In this document: one piece after another, positions 16,330 to 26,300 of the stretch
Layout of the letters: every line of letters starts with the position of its first letter
Position numbering within the stretch: position 1 is the first letter of the stretch
Source of the DNA: Leclercia sp. S52
GTDB lineage: Bacteria > Pseudomonadota > Gammaproteobacteria > Enterobacterales > Enterobacteriaceae
Length of the DNA stretch: 64,000 bases
Reading direction: 5' to 3'
Assembly (NCBI RefSeq): GCF_039727615.1
Contig: NZ_CP152474.1
Span: 1,736,001 to 1,800,000, forward strand
Position numbers and translations under genes: made by a program
Notes under the pieces: generated by a model
Databases searched by the model: none
Told to the model about the DNA's origin: nothing
The model's input: the letters and a program-made list of their open reading frames with translations, nothing else

Positions 16330-17648
16330 GTCATGACTTCGCCGCCCTGTGTCACCCCCGCCATCCGGCGGCTGAGCAGGGCGTTAAGCGCAATCGCGCC
16401 AAAGGTGGCGGTACCGATCCCGCCCAGGGTAAAGCCGCCGAGGGAGAGGGCAAAATCACCCGCCCCCAGCACCAGGGTCACGGCGACCATAATCAGGTTG
16501 CCGTTCTGACTCAGATCGACCCGGTTCTGCACCCAGATCCGCGCCCCGGCCACCGCAATCAGACCAAACACCACAATCGACGCTCCGCCAATCACCGCCG
16601 CCGGGATGGTGTGGATCAGCGCGCCAAATTTAGGTGAAAAGCCGAGCAGCATGGCAATCACCGCCGCCGCCACGAACACCAGCGTCGAGTAGACCTTGGT
16701 CACCGCCATCACCCCGATATTCTCGGCATAGGTGGTCACGCCGCTGCCGCCCACCGAACCCGAAAGCAGGGTCGCCAGCCCGTCACCGACAAAGGCCCGG
16801 CCCATATACGGGTCCATATTGCGCCCGGTCATCCCGGCCACCGCTTTCAGGTGGCCGAGGTTTTCCGCCACTAAAATCACCGCCACCGGGGCGATCAGCA
16901 TCATCGCCTGGCCGTTGAAGGTAGGTGAGGTCAGCTGCGGCAGGCCGAACCACGCCGCCTGCTGCACGAGGGCGAAATCGACCGGTTTGCCGAGCCCGAA
17001 GACGCTGGTCAGCAGGGCATAGATCAGGCAGGCGAGGATCAGCCCGACCAGGATCAGCAGCCGCTGGATCATCCCCCGGGTAAACACCGCCACCAGGCCG
17101 ATGCACAGCACCGTCACCACTGCCATCCAGCTGTCAAAGGCCGAGCCGGAGACCCCTTTTACGGCGATGGGGGCCAGGTTCAGGCCAATCGCCATCACCA
17201 CCGCCCCGGTGACCACCGGCGGCATCAGCCGTTCGATCCAGCGGGTGCCGAGCTTCATTACCACCAGGCCGATGAGGGTGTAGATCGCGCCGCAGGCGAT
17301 AATCCCGCCGAGGGCCACGCTCAGCTGCGGGTTGATCCCCTGACCGTTAAAGCCGGTGGCGGCAATCACCACCCCGACAAAGGCCGCGCTGGAGCCCAGA
17401 TAGCTCGGCACCCGTCCGCCAGTAATGAAAAAGAACAGCAGGGTGCCGACCCCCGACATCAGTATCGACAGGTTAGGGTCCAGCCCCATCAGAATGGGCA
17501 TCAGCACCGTGGCACCAAACATCGCCACCGCGTGCTGCACCCCCATCACCGCGGTTTGCGCCAGCGGGAGGCGTTCATCCGGCGCGACCACGCCGCGTTC
17601 TGAGGAGGTCGATTTCAACTGCCAGTGAGGAAAACCGAATAGTGCCAT
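16317..17648 (-). CDS. rutG: Uracil permease RutG
   Basis: RutG is a 443-residue inner-membrane nucleobase:cation symporter (NCS2) importing uracil, thymine and some xanthine for the Rut pathway. The family stretches AVAMFGATVLMPILMGLDPN, GSGVTTYAENIGVMAVTKVY and GGFTLGGIGTATFGAI are present, and length and sequence follow E. coli RutG closely. It is the last gene of the rut operon, 20 bases after rutF, and its 3' end overlaps the DMT transporter gene by 13 bases. Confidence 0.96.
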   Translation of the reverse strand: MALFGFPHWQLKSTSSERGVVAPDERLPLAQTAVMGVQHAVAMFGATVLMPILMGLDPNLSILMSGVGTLLFFFITGGRVPSYLGSSAAFVGVVIAATGFNGQGINPQLSVALGGIIACGAIYTLIGLVVMKLGTRWIERLMPPVVTGAVVMAIGLNLAPIAVKGVSGSAFDSWMAVVTVLCIGLVAVFTRGMIQRLLILVGLILACLIYALLTSVFGLGKPVDFALVQQAAWFGLPQLTSPTFNGQAMMLIAPVAVILVAENLGHLKAVAGMTGRNMDPYMGRAFVGDGLATLLSGSVGGSGVTTYAENIGVMAVTKVYSTLVFVAAAVIAMLLGFSPKFGALIHTIPAAVIGGASIVVFGLIAVAGARIWVQNRVDLSQNGNLIMVAVTLVLGAGDFALSLGGFTLGGIGTATFGAIALNALLSRRMAGVTQGGEVMTQEP

Positions 17649-17668
17649 CAGCTGCTCCTTAAGGAGGA

Positions 17669-18160
17669 TTAACAGGCGGGTCGCATCAGGGCGTGGTAGC
17701 CGCGGTCAAACCACACCAGACCCTGGGGCACCGGGTGGCGGGTAATTGCAACGATCTCGCAAAACAGAATGTCGTGAGTGCCGACGCTCACTACCTGGCT
17801 AATCCGGCAGTCGAACGAGGCCAGGGCGTCCGCCAGACGCGGGCAGCCGGTCTCCCCGGTCTGCCAGCGGGCGGCGGCAAAGCGATCGGCCATCGGGGTT
17901 TTGCCCCCAAACAGATTCGACAGCGACTCCTGACCGGCGCTGAGGGTGTTAACGCACAGGGTGCGGTTGTCGTTAAACACCGGCCACACCGAGGCGCCGC
18001 GATTGAGACACACCAGCAGCGTTGGCGGCGAGTCGGTAACGCTGCACACCGCGCTGGCGGTAAAGCCCGCCTCTCCCGCCGGGCCATCGGTGGTGATGAT
18101 ATTTACCGCCGCCCCCAGACAGGCCATGGCATCGCGAAAGGCTTGTTTATCAATGTTCAT
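17669..18160 (-). CDS. rutF: NADH:FMN reductase RutF
   Basis: This 163-residue flavin reductase supplies reduced FMN to the RutA monooxygenase. The flavin-reductase-like fold shows [40 protein letters not shown] and the C-terminal [11 protein letters not shown]. It lies 9 bases after rutE in the operon. Confidence 0.95.
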   Translation of the reverse strand: MNIDKQAFRDAMACLGAAVNIITTDGPAGEAGFTASAVCSVTDSPPTLLVCLNRGASVWPVFNDNRTLCVNTLSAGQESLSNLFGGKTPMADRFAAARWQTGETGCPRLADALASFDCRISQVVSVGTHDILFCEIVAITRHPVPQGLVWFDRGYHALMRPAC

Positions 18161-18169
18161 GGTCGCTCC

Positions 18170-18760
18170 TTAAACCAGCCCGCAGGCATCGTCAAAGCTC
18201 AGACGGGGCAGCCGCCCGTAGAGTTTGCTGTTATCGCCGTAGCCGATGTTGATCAGCAGGTTGCTTCTCAGGTTGCTGCCGGTGAAGAAGGCCGCATCGA
18301 CCTTCTCCCGGTCGAAGCCGGAGAGCGGACCGGTATCGAGCCCCAGCGCCCGGCAGGCGACAATCAGATAGGCCGCCTGCAGGGTGCTGTTGCGAAAGGC
18401 GGTCTCCTCCGCAAGCTGCGGGCTGGCGGTAAACCAGCTCCGGGCATCGCCGTGGGGGAACAGCTCCGGCAGACGATCGTAAAACTGGCTGTCCCAGGCG
18501 ACGATGGCCGTCACCGGGGCGGTGAGGGTCTTTTGCAGGTTGCCGCTGGAAAGCGCCGGGCGCAGCTTCTCTTTGCCTTCCGGGGTGCGGATAAACACCA
18601 TCCGCGCCGGGGAGCAGTTGGCGGAGGTCGGGCCCCACTTCATGAGGTCATAAATTTCGCGCAGCGTCTCGTCGCTGACCGGACGATCCAGCCAGCCGTT
18701 GTGCGTTCGCGCTTCGGTAAACAGCGCATGCTGCGCGGTCGGGGTGATGGCTTCACTCAT
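18170..18760 (-). CDS. rutE: Malonic semialdehyde reductase RutE
   Basis: This 196-residue nitroreductase-family protein detoxifies malonic semialdehyde to 3-hydroxypropionate at the end of the Rut pathway. The nitroreductase pattern includes [20 protein letters not shown] and the C-terminal [21 protein letters not shown] chose the ATG at 18760 (MSEAITP), which overlaps the rutD stop by four bases and gives the E. coli length; the open frame continues upstream inside rutD without meaning. Confidence 0.95.
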   Translation of the reverse strand: MSEAITPTAQHALFTEARTHNGWLDRPVSDETLREIYDLMKWGPTSANCSPARMVFIRTPEGKEKLRPALSSGNLQKTLTAPVTAIVAWDSQFYDRLPELFPHGDARSWFTASPQLAEETAFRNSTLQAAYLIVACRALGLDTGPLSGFDREKVDAAFFTGSNLRSNLLINIGYGDNSKLYGRLPRLSFDDACGLV

Positions 18761-19569
18761 GGCAACTCCTTCGATAAGCGTTCGTGGCGGTGCAGCAGGC
18801 TGGCGAGCCCGTTTTGCAGCAGGGCGTTGAAAACCTCCGGCTCGGTGACGTTGCAGGCGTGGCCGCCGCGCGGCATCACCGTGATAACGCTGTCGGGCAG
18901 GGCGGCGTGCAGCTGGGATGAACAGACGGCAGGCACCAGCAGATCGTCGGCGGAACAGATAATCTGCACCGGGCAGCGGATCCGCAGTGCGAGGCGGCTG
19001 AAATCGGCCCGCTTCAGGGCATTCAGCCTGCGCAGCAGCGTGGTCTTGCCCTGGAAATGGGCCAGCGCCAGCGCCTCTTCGGCTTCCATACGCGGCTGGC
19101 GGGCGGCCATCCAGTCGGCGGGATAGAGAAACAGCGGCTGGGCCTCCACCCAGGCCTGGGCTCCGCCGGCATGCAGCAGCCGCTCGCGAACCTGGAAACA
19201 GCGCCGGGTATGGGGATGCAGCGTCAGCCAGCCGTTGACGCACACCAGCGTGCTAAGCGCGCCGGGACGATCCACCGCCAGCTGCAGGCCGATCAGCGCC
19301 CCCAGCGCATGGCCGACCACGCTAAAGTGCGTAATGCCGGCGGTCTCCAGCGCCTGCCACAGCTCCTCGGCCATCTGAGCCAGACTGTAGTCCTCCGGCA
19401 GATCGCCAGGGTTGTTGCCGGTGCCGCGCTGGTCATAGCAGACCACCTGATACTCCTGCTCCAGGTCGGCCAGCTGGGGCAGCCAGTAGCTGCCGCTGCC
19501 GCCCAGTCCGGCGATCAGCACCACCACCGGCGCGCCCGCATAGGGCGGGGGGGAAATGGACAGTTTCAT
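18757..19569 (-). CDS. rutD: Aminoacrylate hydrolase RutD
   Basis: This 270-residue alpha/beta hydrolase speeds conversion of aminoacrylate to malonic semialdehyde. The oxyanion loop [13 protein letters not shown], the nucleophile-elbow region [12 protein letters not shown] and the late GGHACN histidine are visible. The start at 19569 ([12 protein letters not shown]) sits 7 bases after rutC; an upstream in-frame ATG at 19587 lies inside rutC. A run of seven C in codons 6-8 is in frame here, showing that not every long homopolymer in the window is broken. Confidence 0.95.
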   Translation of the reverse strand: MKLSISPPPYAGAPVVVLIAGLGGSGSYWLPQLADLEQEYQVVCYDQRGTGNNPGDLPEDYSLAQMAEELWQALETAGITHFSVVGHALGALIGLQLAVDRPGALSTLVCVNGWLTLHPHTRRCFQVRERLLHAGGAQAWVEAQPLFLYPADWMAARQPRMEAEEALALAHFQGKTTLLRRLNALKRADFSRLALRIRCPVQIICSADDLLVPAVCSSQLHAALPDSVITVMPRGGHACNVTEPEVFNALLQNGLASLLHRHERLSKELP

Positions 19570-19576
19570 GGCAACC

Positions 19577-19963
19577 TCACCGGCCAATGTGGGCGATGGT
19601 GGCGATCTCCACCAGCGCCTCGGGTTTCACCAGCCCGCACTGAATGCAGAACCGCGCCGGTTTATCGCCGGGGAAAAACTCGGCGTAGATCTCGTTAATC
19701 GCGGCGTAGTTTTTCCAGTCGGTAATAAAGATGCTGTTGAAGGTCACGTCCGCCATCGCCCCGCCCGCCGTTTCGATAACGCGCTGGATGGTCTGCAACA
19801 CGTGGCGGGTTTGCGCCTTTGGGTCATCGGGAAAGACCACGTTATTCTGAGCGTCGAACGGCAGCGTGCCTGAGACGTAGACCACCCCGTCCGCCAGGGT
19901 GCCGGGAACGAAAGGGGCAATTGGGGTGCTGGTGCCCGGGGGAATAATCACAGATTTCGGCAT
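19577..19963 (-). CDS. rutC: 3-aminoacrylate deaminase RutC
   Basis: This 128-residue protein of the RidA (YjgF/YER057c/UK114) family removes reactive aminoacrylate. The family's [20 protein letters not shown] and the C-terminal [17 protein letters not shown] (arginine and cysteine of the ligand pocket) are present. It is 11 bases after rutB and 7 bases before rutD. Confidence 0.95.
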   Translation of the reverse strand: MPKSVIIPPGTSTPIAPFVPGTLADGVVYVSGTLPFDAQNNVVFPDDPKAQTRHVLQTIQRVIETAGGAMADVTFNSIFITDWKNYAAINEIYAEFFPGDKPARFCIQCGLVKPEALVEIATIAHIGR

Positions 19964-19974
19964 TGTTAAGCTCC

Positions 19975-20666
19975 TCAGGCGATACGGGCATAGGTGGCGG
20001 GGGAAAGTGCGTCGCAGAAGGTGGCGACATCAGTAACCCAGCCAAAAAAGGTTTCGATATTGAACAGCGCGGCCTGCTGGGCAAACGCCGGCCCGGCCTG
20101 ATGGGTGGCGTCTTCCAGCACCACGCCGAAGTATTCGAGGAAAAAGCCGTCGCGCAGGGTCGATTCGACGCAGACGTTGGTGGCGATGCCGGTGAAGATC
20201 AGATGGCGGATCCCGCGGCTGCGCAAAATGCTGTCCAGCGGAGTATTAAAGAAGCCGCTGTAGCGCGGTTTCGGCAGCACGATGTCGCCCGGCTCCGGCA
20301 CCAGCTCGTTCACCAGCTGGTAATCCCAGCCGCCTTTTGCCAGCAGCTTGCCCTGCAGTTCCGGGCGCTGGCGCATGGTTTTCAGGGCGTTGGATTTGTG
20401 GAAGTTGGGCGAGCCGGGGCCGCCCGCCTCCACGTACTGTTCATCCCAGCCGTTCTGGAACCAGATTATCTGGATCCCGGCGGCGCGCGCGGCGGCCACC
20501 GCGGTGCGGATATTGTCGATCACTGGCCGGGTGGTGGAGACGTCAAACCCGGCCAGATCGAGATAGCCCCCTGGGCTGGCGTAGGCGTTCTGCATATCCA
20601 CCACAATCAGCGCGCTGTGCTGCGGGTCAAAGGTGATGGCTTCCGGACGTGCGGGTAGGCTAGTCA

Positions 20667-20667
<1 letters not shown>
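19975..20667 (-). CDS. rutB: Ureidoacrylate/peroxyureidoacrylate amidohydrolase RutB
   Basis: This 230-residue isochorismatase-like cysteine hydrolase cleaves (peroxy)ureidoacrylate to carbamate and (peroxy)aminoacrylate. The catalytic Asp lies in [18 protein letters not shown] and the nucleophilic Cys in [19 protein letters not shown]. The ATG at 20667 gives the E. coli length and shares one base with the rutA stop; longer in-frame starts inside rutA are unlikely. Confidence 0.96.
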
Positions 20668-21761
<1,094 letters not shown>

Positions 21762-21846
21762 GAACCTCTCTTCATCTCAACATGGGGGTGAAAGTCAGAC
21801 GTGGCGCTGCATCCTGCATCTCCTGTTCAGCCGCGTAAGCCTGTTT

Positions 21847-21862
21847 TGCAAAGGCGATGCCA
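21847..21862 (-). promoter_or_regulatory. Sigma-54 promoter for the rut operon
   Basis: On the minus strand TGGCATCGCCTTTGCA fits the -24/-12 consensus (TGGCAC, four to five bases, TTGCA) with exact GG-to-GC spacing. It lies about 85 bases upstream of the rutA start. In E. coli rut is an NtrC-dependent nitrogen-limitation operon, which agrees. I did not find a clear NtrC dyad by eye. Confidence 0.7.
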
Positions 21863-21926
21863 GTTTTGAAATTGCTAATGTTATTAGTGTGTTAATGATT
21901 GGTTGATGAAATGCGGGCGGTAAAAG

Positions 21927-21942
21927 TGGACTGTCTGGTCAA
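21927..21942. promoter_or_regulatory. RutR operator
   Basis: TGGACTGTCTGGTCAA matches the RutR palindrome TTGACCA-NN-TGGTCAA at 11 of 14 defined positions, with the right half perfect. It lies between the divergent rutA and rutR genes. RutR represses rut without uracil or thymine in E. coli. Confidence 0.7.
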
Positions 21943-22048
21943 AATAGTTGCACACAAAGCAGGCAGTCGTGCGCGGTGGCGGTGCAGATTGTCGTGGTCA
22001 CCCTGGGGTTTTTGCTATGCTGGGAGCAGATCAACAAGGAGTGAGCCC

Positions 22049-22687
22049 ATGGCACAAGGCGCAGTGAAAACAACCGGTAAACGTTCGCAGGCGGTGAGCG
22101 CGAAAAAACAGGCGATCCTCTCGGCGGCGCTGGAGACCTTTTCGCAGTTTGGCATTCACGGCACGCGGCTGGAGCAGGTGGCCGAGCTGGCGGGGGTGTC
22201 AAAAACCAATCTGCTCTACTACTTCCCCTCGAAAGAGGCACTGTACGTTTCCGTTCTGCAACAGATCCTTGATATCTGGCTGGCGCCGCTGAAGGCGTTT
22301 CGCGAAGAGCTGACCCCGCTGGTGGCGATCCAGCAGTATATTCGCCTCAAGCTGGAGGTCTCCCGGGACTATCCTCAGGCCTCGCGGCTGTTCTGTCTGG
22401 AGATGCTGCAGGGGGCACCGCTGTTGAAAACGGTGCTGAGCGGGGATATGAAATCGCTGGTGGATGAGAAGTCGGCGATCATTGCCGGATGGGTGGCCAC
22501 CGGGAAACTGGCCCCGGTGGATCCGCACCATCTGATCTTTATGATTTGGGCCGCCACCCAGCACTACGCCGACTTTTCCGCCCAGGTGGAGGCGGTGACC
22601 GGCAAGTCGCTCAAGGATGACGACTTCTTTCACAGCACCGTGGATAACGTGCAGCGGATGATTATCGAAGGGATCCGGGTGCGTTAA
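22049..22687 (+). CDS. rutR: TetR family pyrimidine-responsive regulator RutR
   Basis: This 212-residue TetR-type regulator binds uracil or thymine and controls rut as well as pyrimidine and purine genes. The DNA-binding domain (about residues 18-63) reads KKQAILSAALETFSQFGIHG, then VSKTNLLYYFPSKEALY. The start at 22049 (MAQGAVKTTG) follows AAGGAG and matches E. coli. It is divergent from rutA and overlaps the LprI-like gene tail to tail by four bases. Confidence 0.96.
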   Translation: MAQGAVKTTGKRSQAVSAKKQAILSAALETFSQFGIHGTRLEQVAELAGVSKTNLLYYFPSKEALYVSVLQQILDIWLAPLKAFREELTPLVAIQQYIRLKLEVSRDYPQASRLFCLEMLQGAPLLKTVLSGDMKSLVDEKSAIIAGWVATGKLAPVDPHHLIFMIWAATQHYADFSAQVEAVTGKSLKDDDFFHSTVDNVQRMIIEGIRVR

Positions 22688-23079
22688 TGCGCCGGCGGGA
22701 GAGGGCAGCTTAAATCGCCCTCTTCACACTGCATCAGCGAGGCCAGATACGCTTCCCGTTCATTGGTTTTCTCGGCCAGACACTGGTTAACGATCATCGG
22801 CTGAACGGAGCCGCCCTCGGTGCCCGAGCCGATTAAGGCGCAGTCGGCATCGCGCAGGGCGATCCACGCCTGTTGGGCTTTTTTCAACAGATCGCGCTGG
22901 GGTGCGGCGGCGCGCTTGATCGCCGTCTGATACGTCTGGTTCAGGGTTTTATCCGCCGCCTGGTATTGTTGCGCGGCGCAGGTGTTCATCTCCAGCTGGG
23001 TGCTGGCGTTGGTGCACTCGTCTGCCAGCGCGCTGGTGCTCAGCAGTAACGCGGCACCTGCGATCAAAGCTCGTTTCAT
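22684..23079 (-). CDS. Lysozyme inhibitor LprI-like (DUF1311) protein
   Basis: This 131-residue secreted protein has a signal peptide ending about STSALA. The mature part has the LprI/DUF1311 cysteine pattern: ECTNASTQLEMNTCAAQQYQ, QQAWIALRDADCAL and VNQCLAEKTNEREAYL. Relatives inhibit lysozyme or act in periplasmic stress. The start at 23079 follows GGAGGAGA. The open frame continues upstream through the REP array but that extension is a translated repeat. It sits between rutR and putA and is absent from that spot in E. coli K-12. Confidence 0.85.
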   Translation of the reverse strand: MKRALIAGAALLLSTSALADECTNASTQLEMNTCAAQQYQAADKTLNQTYQTAIKRAAAPQRDLLKKAQQAWIALRDADCALIGSGTEGGSVQPMIVNQCLAEKTNEREAYLASLMQCEEGDLSCPLPPAH

Positions 23080-23100
23080 CTTCTCCTCCGCATAAAAAAA

Positions 23101-23331
23101 GCCGGATGCGCTTCGCTTATCCGGCCTACAAAAAATCAGATTATCATTTGTAGCCCCGGTAAGCGCAGCGCCACCGGGGAACACAGACCGCACAATCCCG
23201 CAGCCCCGGTAAGCGCAGCGCCACCGGGGAACACAGACCGCACAATCCCGTAGCCCCGGTAAGCGCAGCGTCACCGGGGAACACAGACCGCACAATCCGG
23301 TAGCCCCGGTAAGCGTAGCGCCACCGGGGAG
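23101..23331. repeat. REP element plus four-copy 50-bp tandem REP array
   Basis: A REP palindrome (GCCGGATGCGCTTCGCTTAT, 23101-23129) is followed by four units starting at exactly 23151, 23201, 23251 and 23301. Each has a palindromic core (CCCCGGTAAGCGCAGCGCCA then CCGGGG) and a 21-base spacer. The copies differ by only a few bases and the last lacks its spacer. The spacers are the same, so this is not a CRISPR. It lies between the 3' end of putA and the start of the LprI-like gene. Confidence 0.92.
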
Positions 23332-23342
23332 AGATTGCACGC

Positions 23343-26300
23343 TTAGCCGATGGTCATCAGGCTGGCGTTCCCGCCTGCGGCGGCGGTGTTGACGCTGAGG
23401 GAGCGCTCCACGTACAGACGCTCCAGCTGGAGGTTGTCCTCGCCGCGGGCGAAGCCCTGCACCGACACAATCGCGCCGCTACGGGCCGCCACCTGCTCGC
23501 ACAGCTCGCGCAGCTGGTCGGAATCACCGTGGTAGATCACCGCATCAAACGGCTGACTGATCAGCACATCTGCTTTCGCAAAGCGAATACGGTCGGTTAC
23601 CGCCTTCGGCAGCTGCTTCGCCAGGTCGCGGTGCAGGCCATCTTCCGGCCACAGCACTTCACACCCGGTGGCTAACGCCGCCGCCAGCTGAACCAGCGCA
23701 TCCTGCTCGTTATCCGCCACGCACAGCACGCGCTCGCGCGGCATCAGGGTCCAGGTGTTGCGCTCGCCGGTCGGGCCAGGCAACACGCGCTGCGTACCGG
23801 CCTGCGCCAGCTCGCCATACTGCTGGCACAGGGCACGCAGTTCAGGGCGTTTTTCTGCCCAGGCTGCCAGTGCTTCCAGCGGCTGCGTCAGCACGGCTTT
23901 CACCTGCGTATCCACCGGATACTGTGCATCCTGACGACCCAGGGTCACGCCGAGGGCATTCGCCGGACGGTTCGCCAGCAGGCGGTACAGGTACATTGGA
24001 CCGCCGGCTTTCGGACCGGTGCCCGACAGCCCTTCGCCGCCGAACGGCTGTACGCCCACGACCGCGCCGACCATATTACGGTTCACGTACAGGTTGCCGA
24101 CCTTCGCGCTGCCGGTCACCTGAGCGATGGTTTCGTCGATACGGGTATGCACGCCCAGCGTCAGGCCGTAGCCGGAGGCGTTGATCTGTTCGATAAGCGC
24201 ATCGAGGTTGTTACGGTTGTAGCGCACCACGTGCAGCACCGGGCCAAAGACCTCTTTTTTCAGCTCGTCGAAGCTTGCCAGCTCGATCAGGGTTGGCGCC
24301 ACGAAGGTGCCGCTGGTCCACTCGCGGGCGTCTTCGCTGTTCTCACGCACCGCCTGGAACACCGGGCGGCCCTTGGCGCGCATCGCCTGGATGTGGTTCT
24401 CGATGTTGGCTTTCGCTTCGGCATCGATGACCGGCCCGATGTCGGTGGTCAGACGGCCAGGGTTGCCCATCCGGCATTCGCCCATCGCGCCGCGCAGCAT
24501 TTTCAGGGTGTGGTCAGCGATGTCATCCTGCAGGCAGAGCACGCGCAGGGCGGAGCAGCGCTGTCCGGCGCTGTCGAAGGCCGAAGCCACCACGTCCACC
24601 ACCACCTGCTCGGTGAGGGCCGAGGAGTCGACGATCATCGCGTTCATCCCGCCGGTTTCCGCAATCAGCGGGGTCGGACGGCCCTGAGCGTCGAGACGGG
24701 TGGCGATATTGCGTTGCAACAGGGAGGCCACTTCGGTAGAGCCGGTGAACATCACCCCGCGCACGCGGTTGTCGGCGGTCAGTTTGGCACCGACGGTCTC
24801 GCCGCGGCCCGGCAGCAGCTGCACCACGCCCGGCGGCACGCCCGCTTCCAGCAGGATGTTGATCCCCTGGGCGGCAATCAGCGGGGTTTGTTCGGCCGGT
24901 TTCGCCAGCACGCTGTTACCGGCGGCCAGGGCGGCAGCAATCTGCCCGGTGAAGATCGCCAGCGGGAAGTTCCACGGGCTGATACAGACTACCGGCCCCA
25001 GCGGACGGTGGGTTTCGTTGTCAAAGTCGTCGCGGACCTGACCGGCATAGTAGTGCAGGAAGTCAACGGCCTCGCGCACTTCGGCGATGGCGTTGTTGAA
25101 GGTTTTACCCGCCTCGCGCACCAGAATGCCAATCAGCTGCTGCATCTGATCTTCCATCAGCACTGCCGCGCGTTCCAGAATGGCGGCACGCTCCTGCGGT
25201 GGAGTAGCGAACCAGATCGGCGCGCTGTTCACCGCGCTGTCGAGGGCCAGATCCACTTCCTGTTCGGTCGCTTCCCGGGCAAAGCCGACGATATCTTTCG
25301 GCTCGGCCGGGTTGACCACCGGCTGCATTTCGCCGTTGCTCACCGGCTGCTCGAGGATTGGTTTGGCCTGCCATTTCTGCAGGGCGCTGTTGAGCAGCGA
25401 CGAGGAGAGGGACGCCAGACGGTGTTCGTTCGCCAGGTCCAGACCGGAGGAGTTGACGCGTCCGTTGCCGTACAGCTCGCGCGGCAGGGCAATTTTCGGA
25501 TGCGGCAGACCCACCTGGCCTTCCTGGGCGGCCATTTTCTCGACGGCCTGCACCGGATCGGCCACCAGCTCGTCCAGCGGCAAGGTGGCGTCGGCGATGC
25601 GGTTCACGAAGGAGGTGTTGGCCCCGTTCTCCAGCAGACGACGCACCAGGTAGGCCAGCAGGGTTTCATGGGTACCGACCGGGGCATAAATACGGCACGG
25701 ACGGTTCAGTTTGCCATCCGCCACTTTACCGGTGACCTGCTCGTACAGCGGTTCACCCATGCCGTGCAGGCACTGGAACTCGTACTGGCCCGGATAGTAG
25801 TTCTGACCGGCCAGCTGGTAGATAGCCGCCAGGGTGTGGGCGTTGTGGGTGGCGAACTGCGGGTAGATCAGGTTCGGCACGCCGAGCAGCTTTTTGGCGC
25901 AGGCGAGGTAGGAGACGTCGGTATAGACCTTGCGGGTGTAGACCGGATAGCCCTCCAGACCGTCCATCTGCGCGCGCTTGATCTCGCTGTCCCAGTACGC
26001 GCCCTTCACCAGACGGATCATCAGACGGCGACGGCTGCGGGTGGCGAGGTCGATCAGGTAATCAATCACAAACGGGCAGCGCTTCTGGTAGGCCTGAATA
26101 ACAAAGCCAATCCCGTTCCAGCCCGCCAGCTCCGGCTCGAAGCAGAGTTTTTCCAGCAGATCGAGGGAGATCTCCAGGCGGTCGGCCTCTTCGGCATCAA
26201 TGTTGATCCCGATGTCATACTGGCGAGCCAGCAGGGTCAGGGACTTCAGGCGCGGGTAGAGCTCCTCCATCACGCGGTCGTACTGCGCGCGGCTGTAGCG

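Noticed and set aside
18761-19243. Extended N-terminus of rutE
   Set aside because: The open frame lies antiparallel in sense to no known domain and is inside rutD. The start at 18760 gives the exact family length and the usual four-base overlap.
19546-19560. Possible homopolymer frameshift in the seven-C run of rutD
   Set aside because: The run encodes SPPP in frame and the protein is full-length and conserved on both sides.
23151-23331. CRISPR array
   Set aside because: The units repeat every 50 bases, but the spacers are identical and the palindromic core is a REP; no cas genes are in the window.
23080-23340. Upstream extension of the LprI-like frame through the REP array
   Set aside because: The extension is just the translated 50-bp repeat (recurring CGLCSP/LPGL-type units) and bypasses an obvious signal peptide and ribosome site at 23079.
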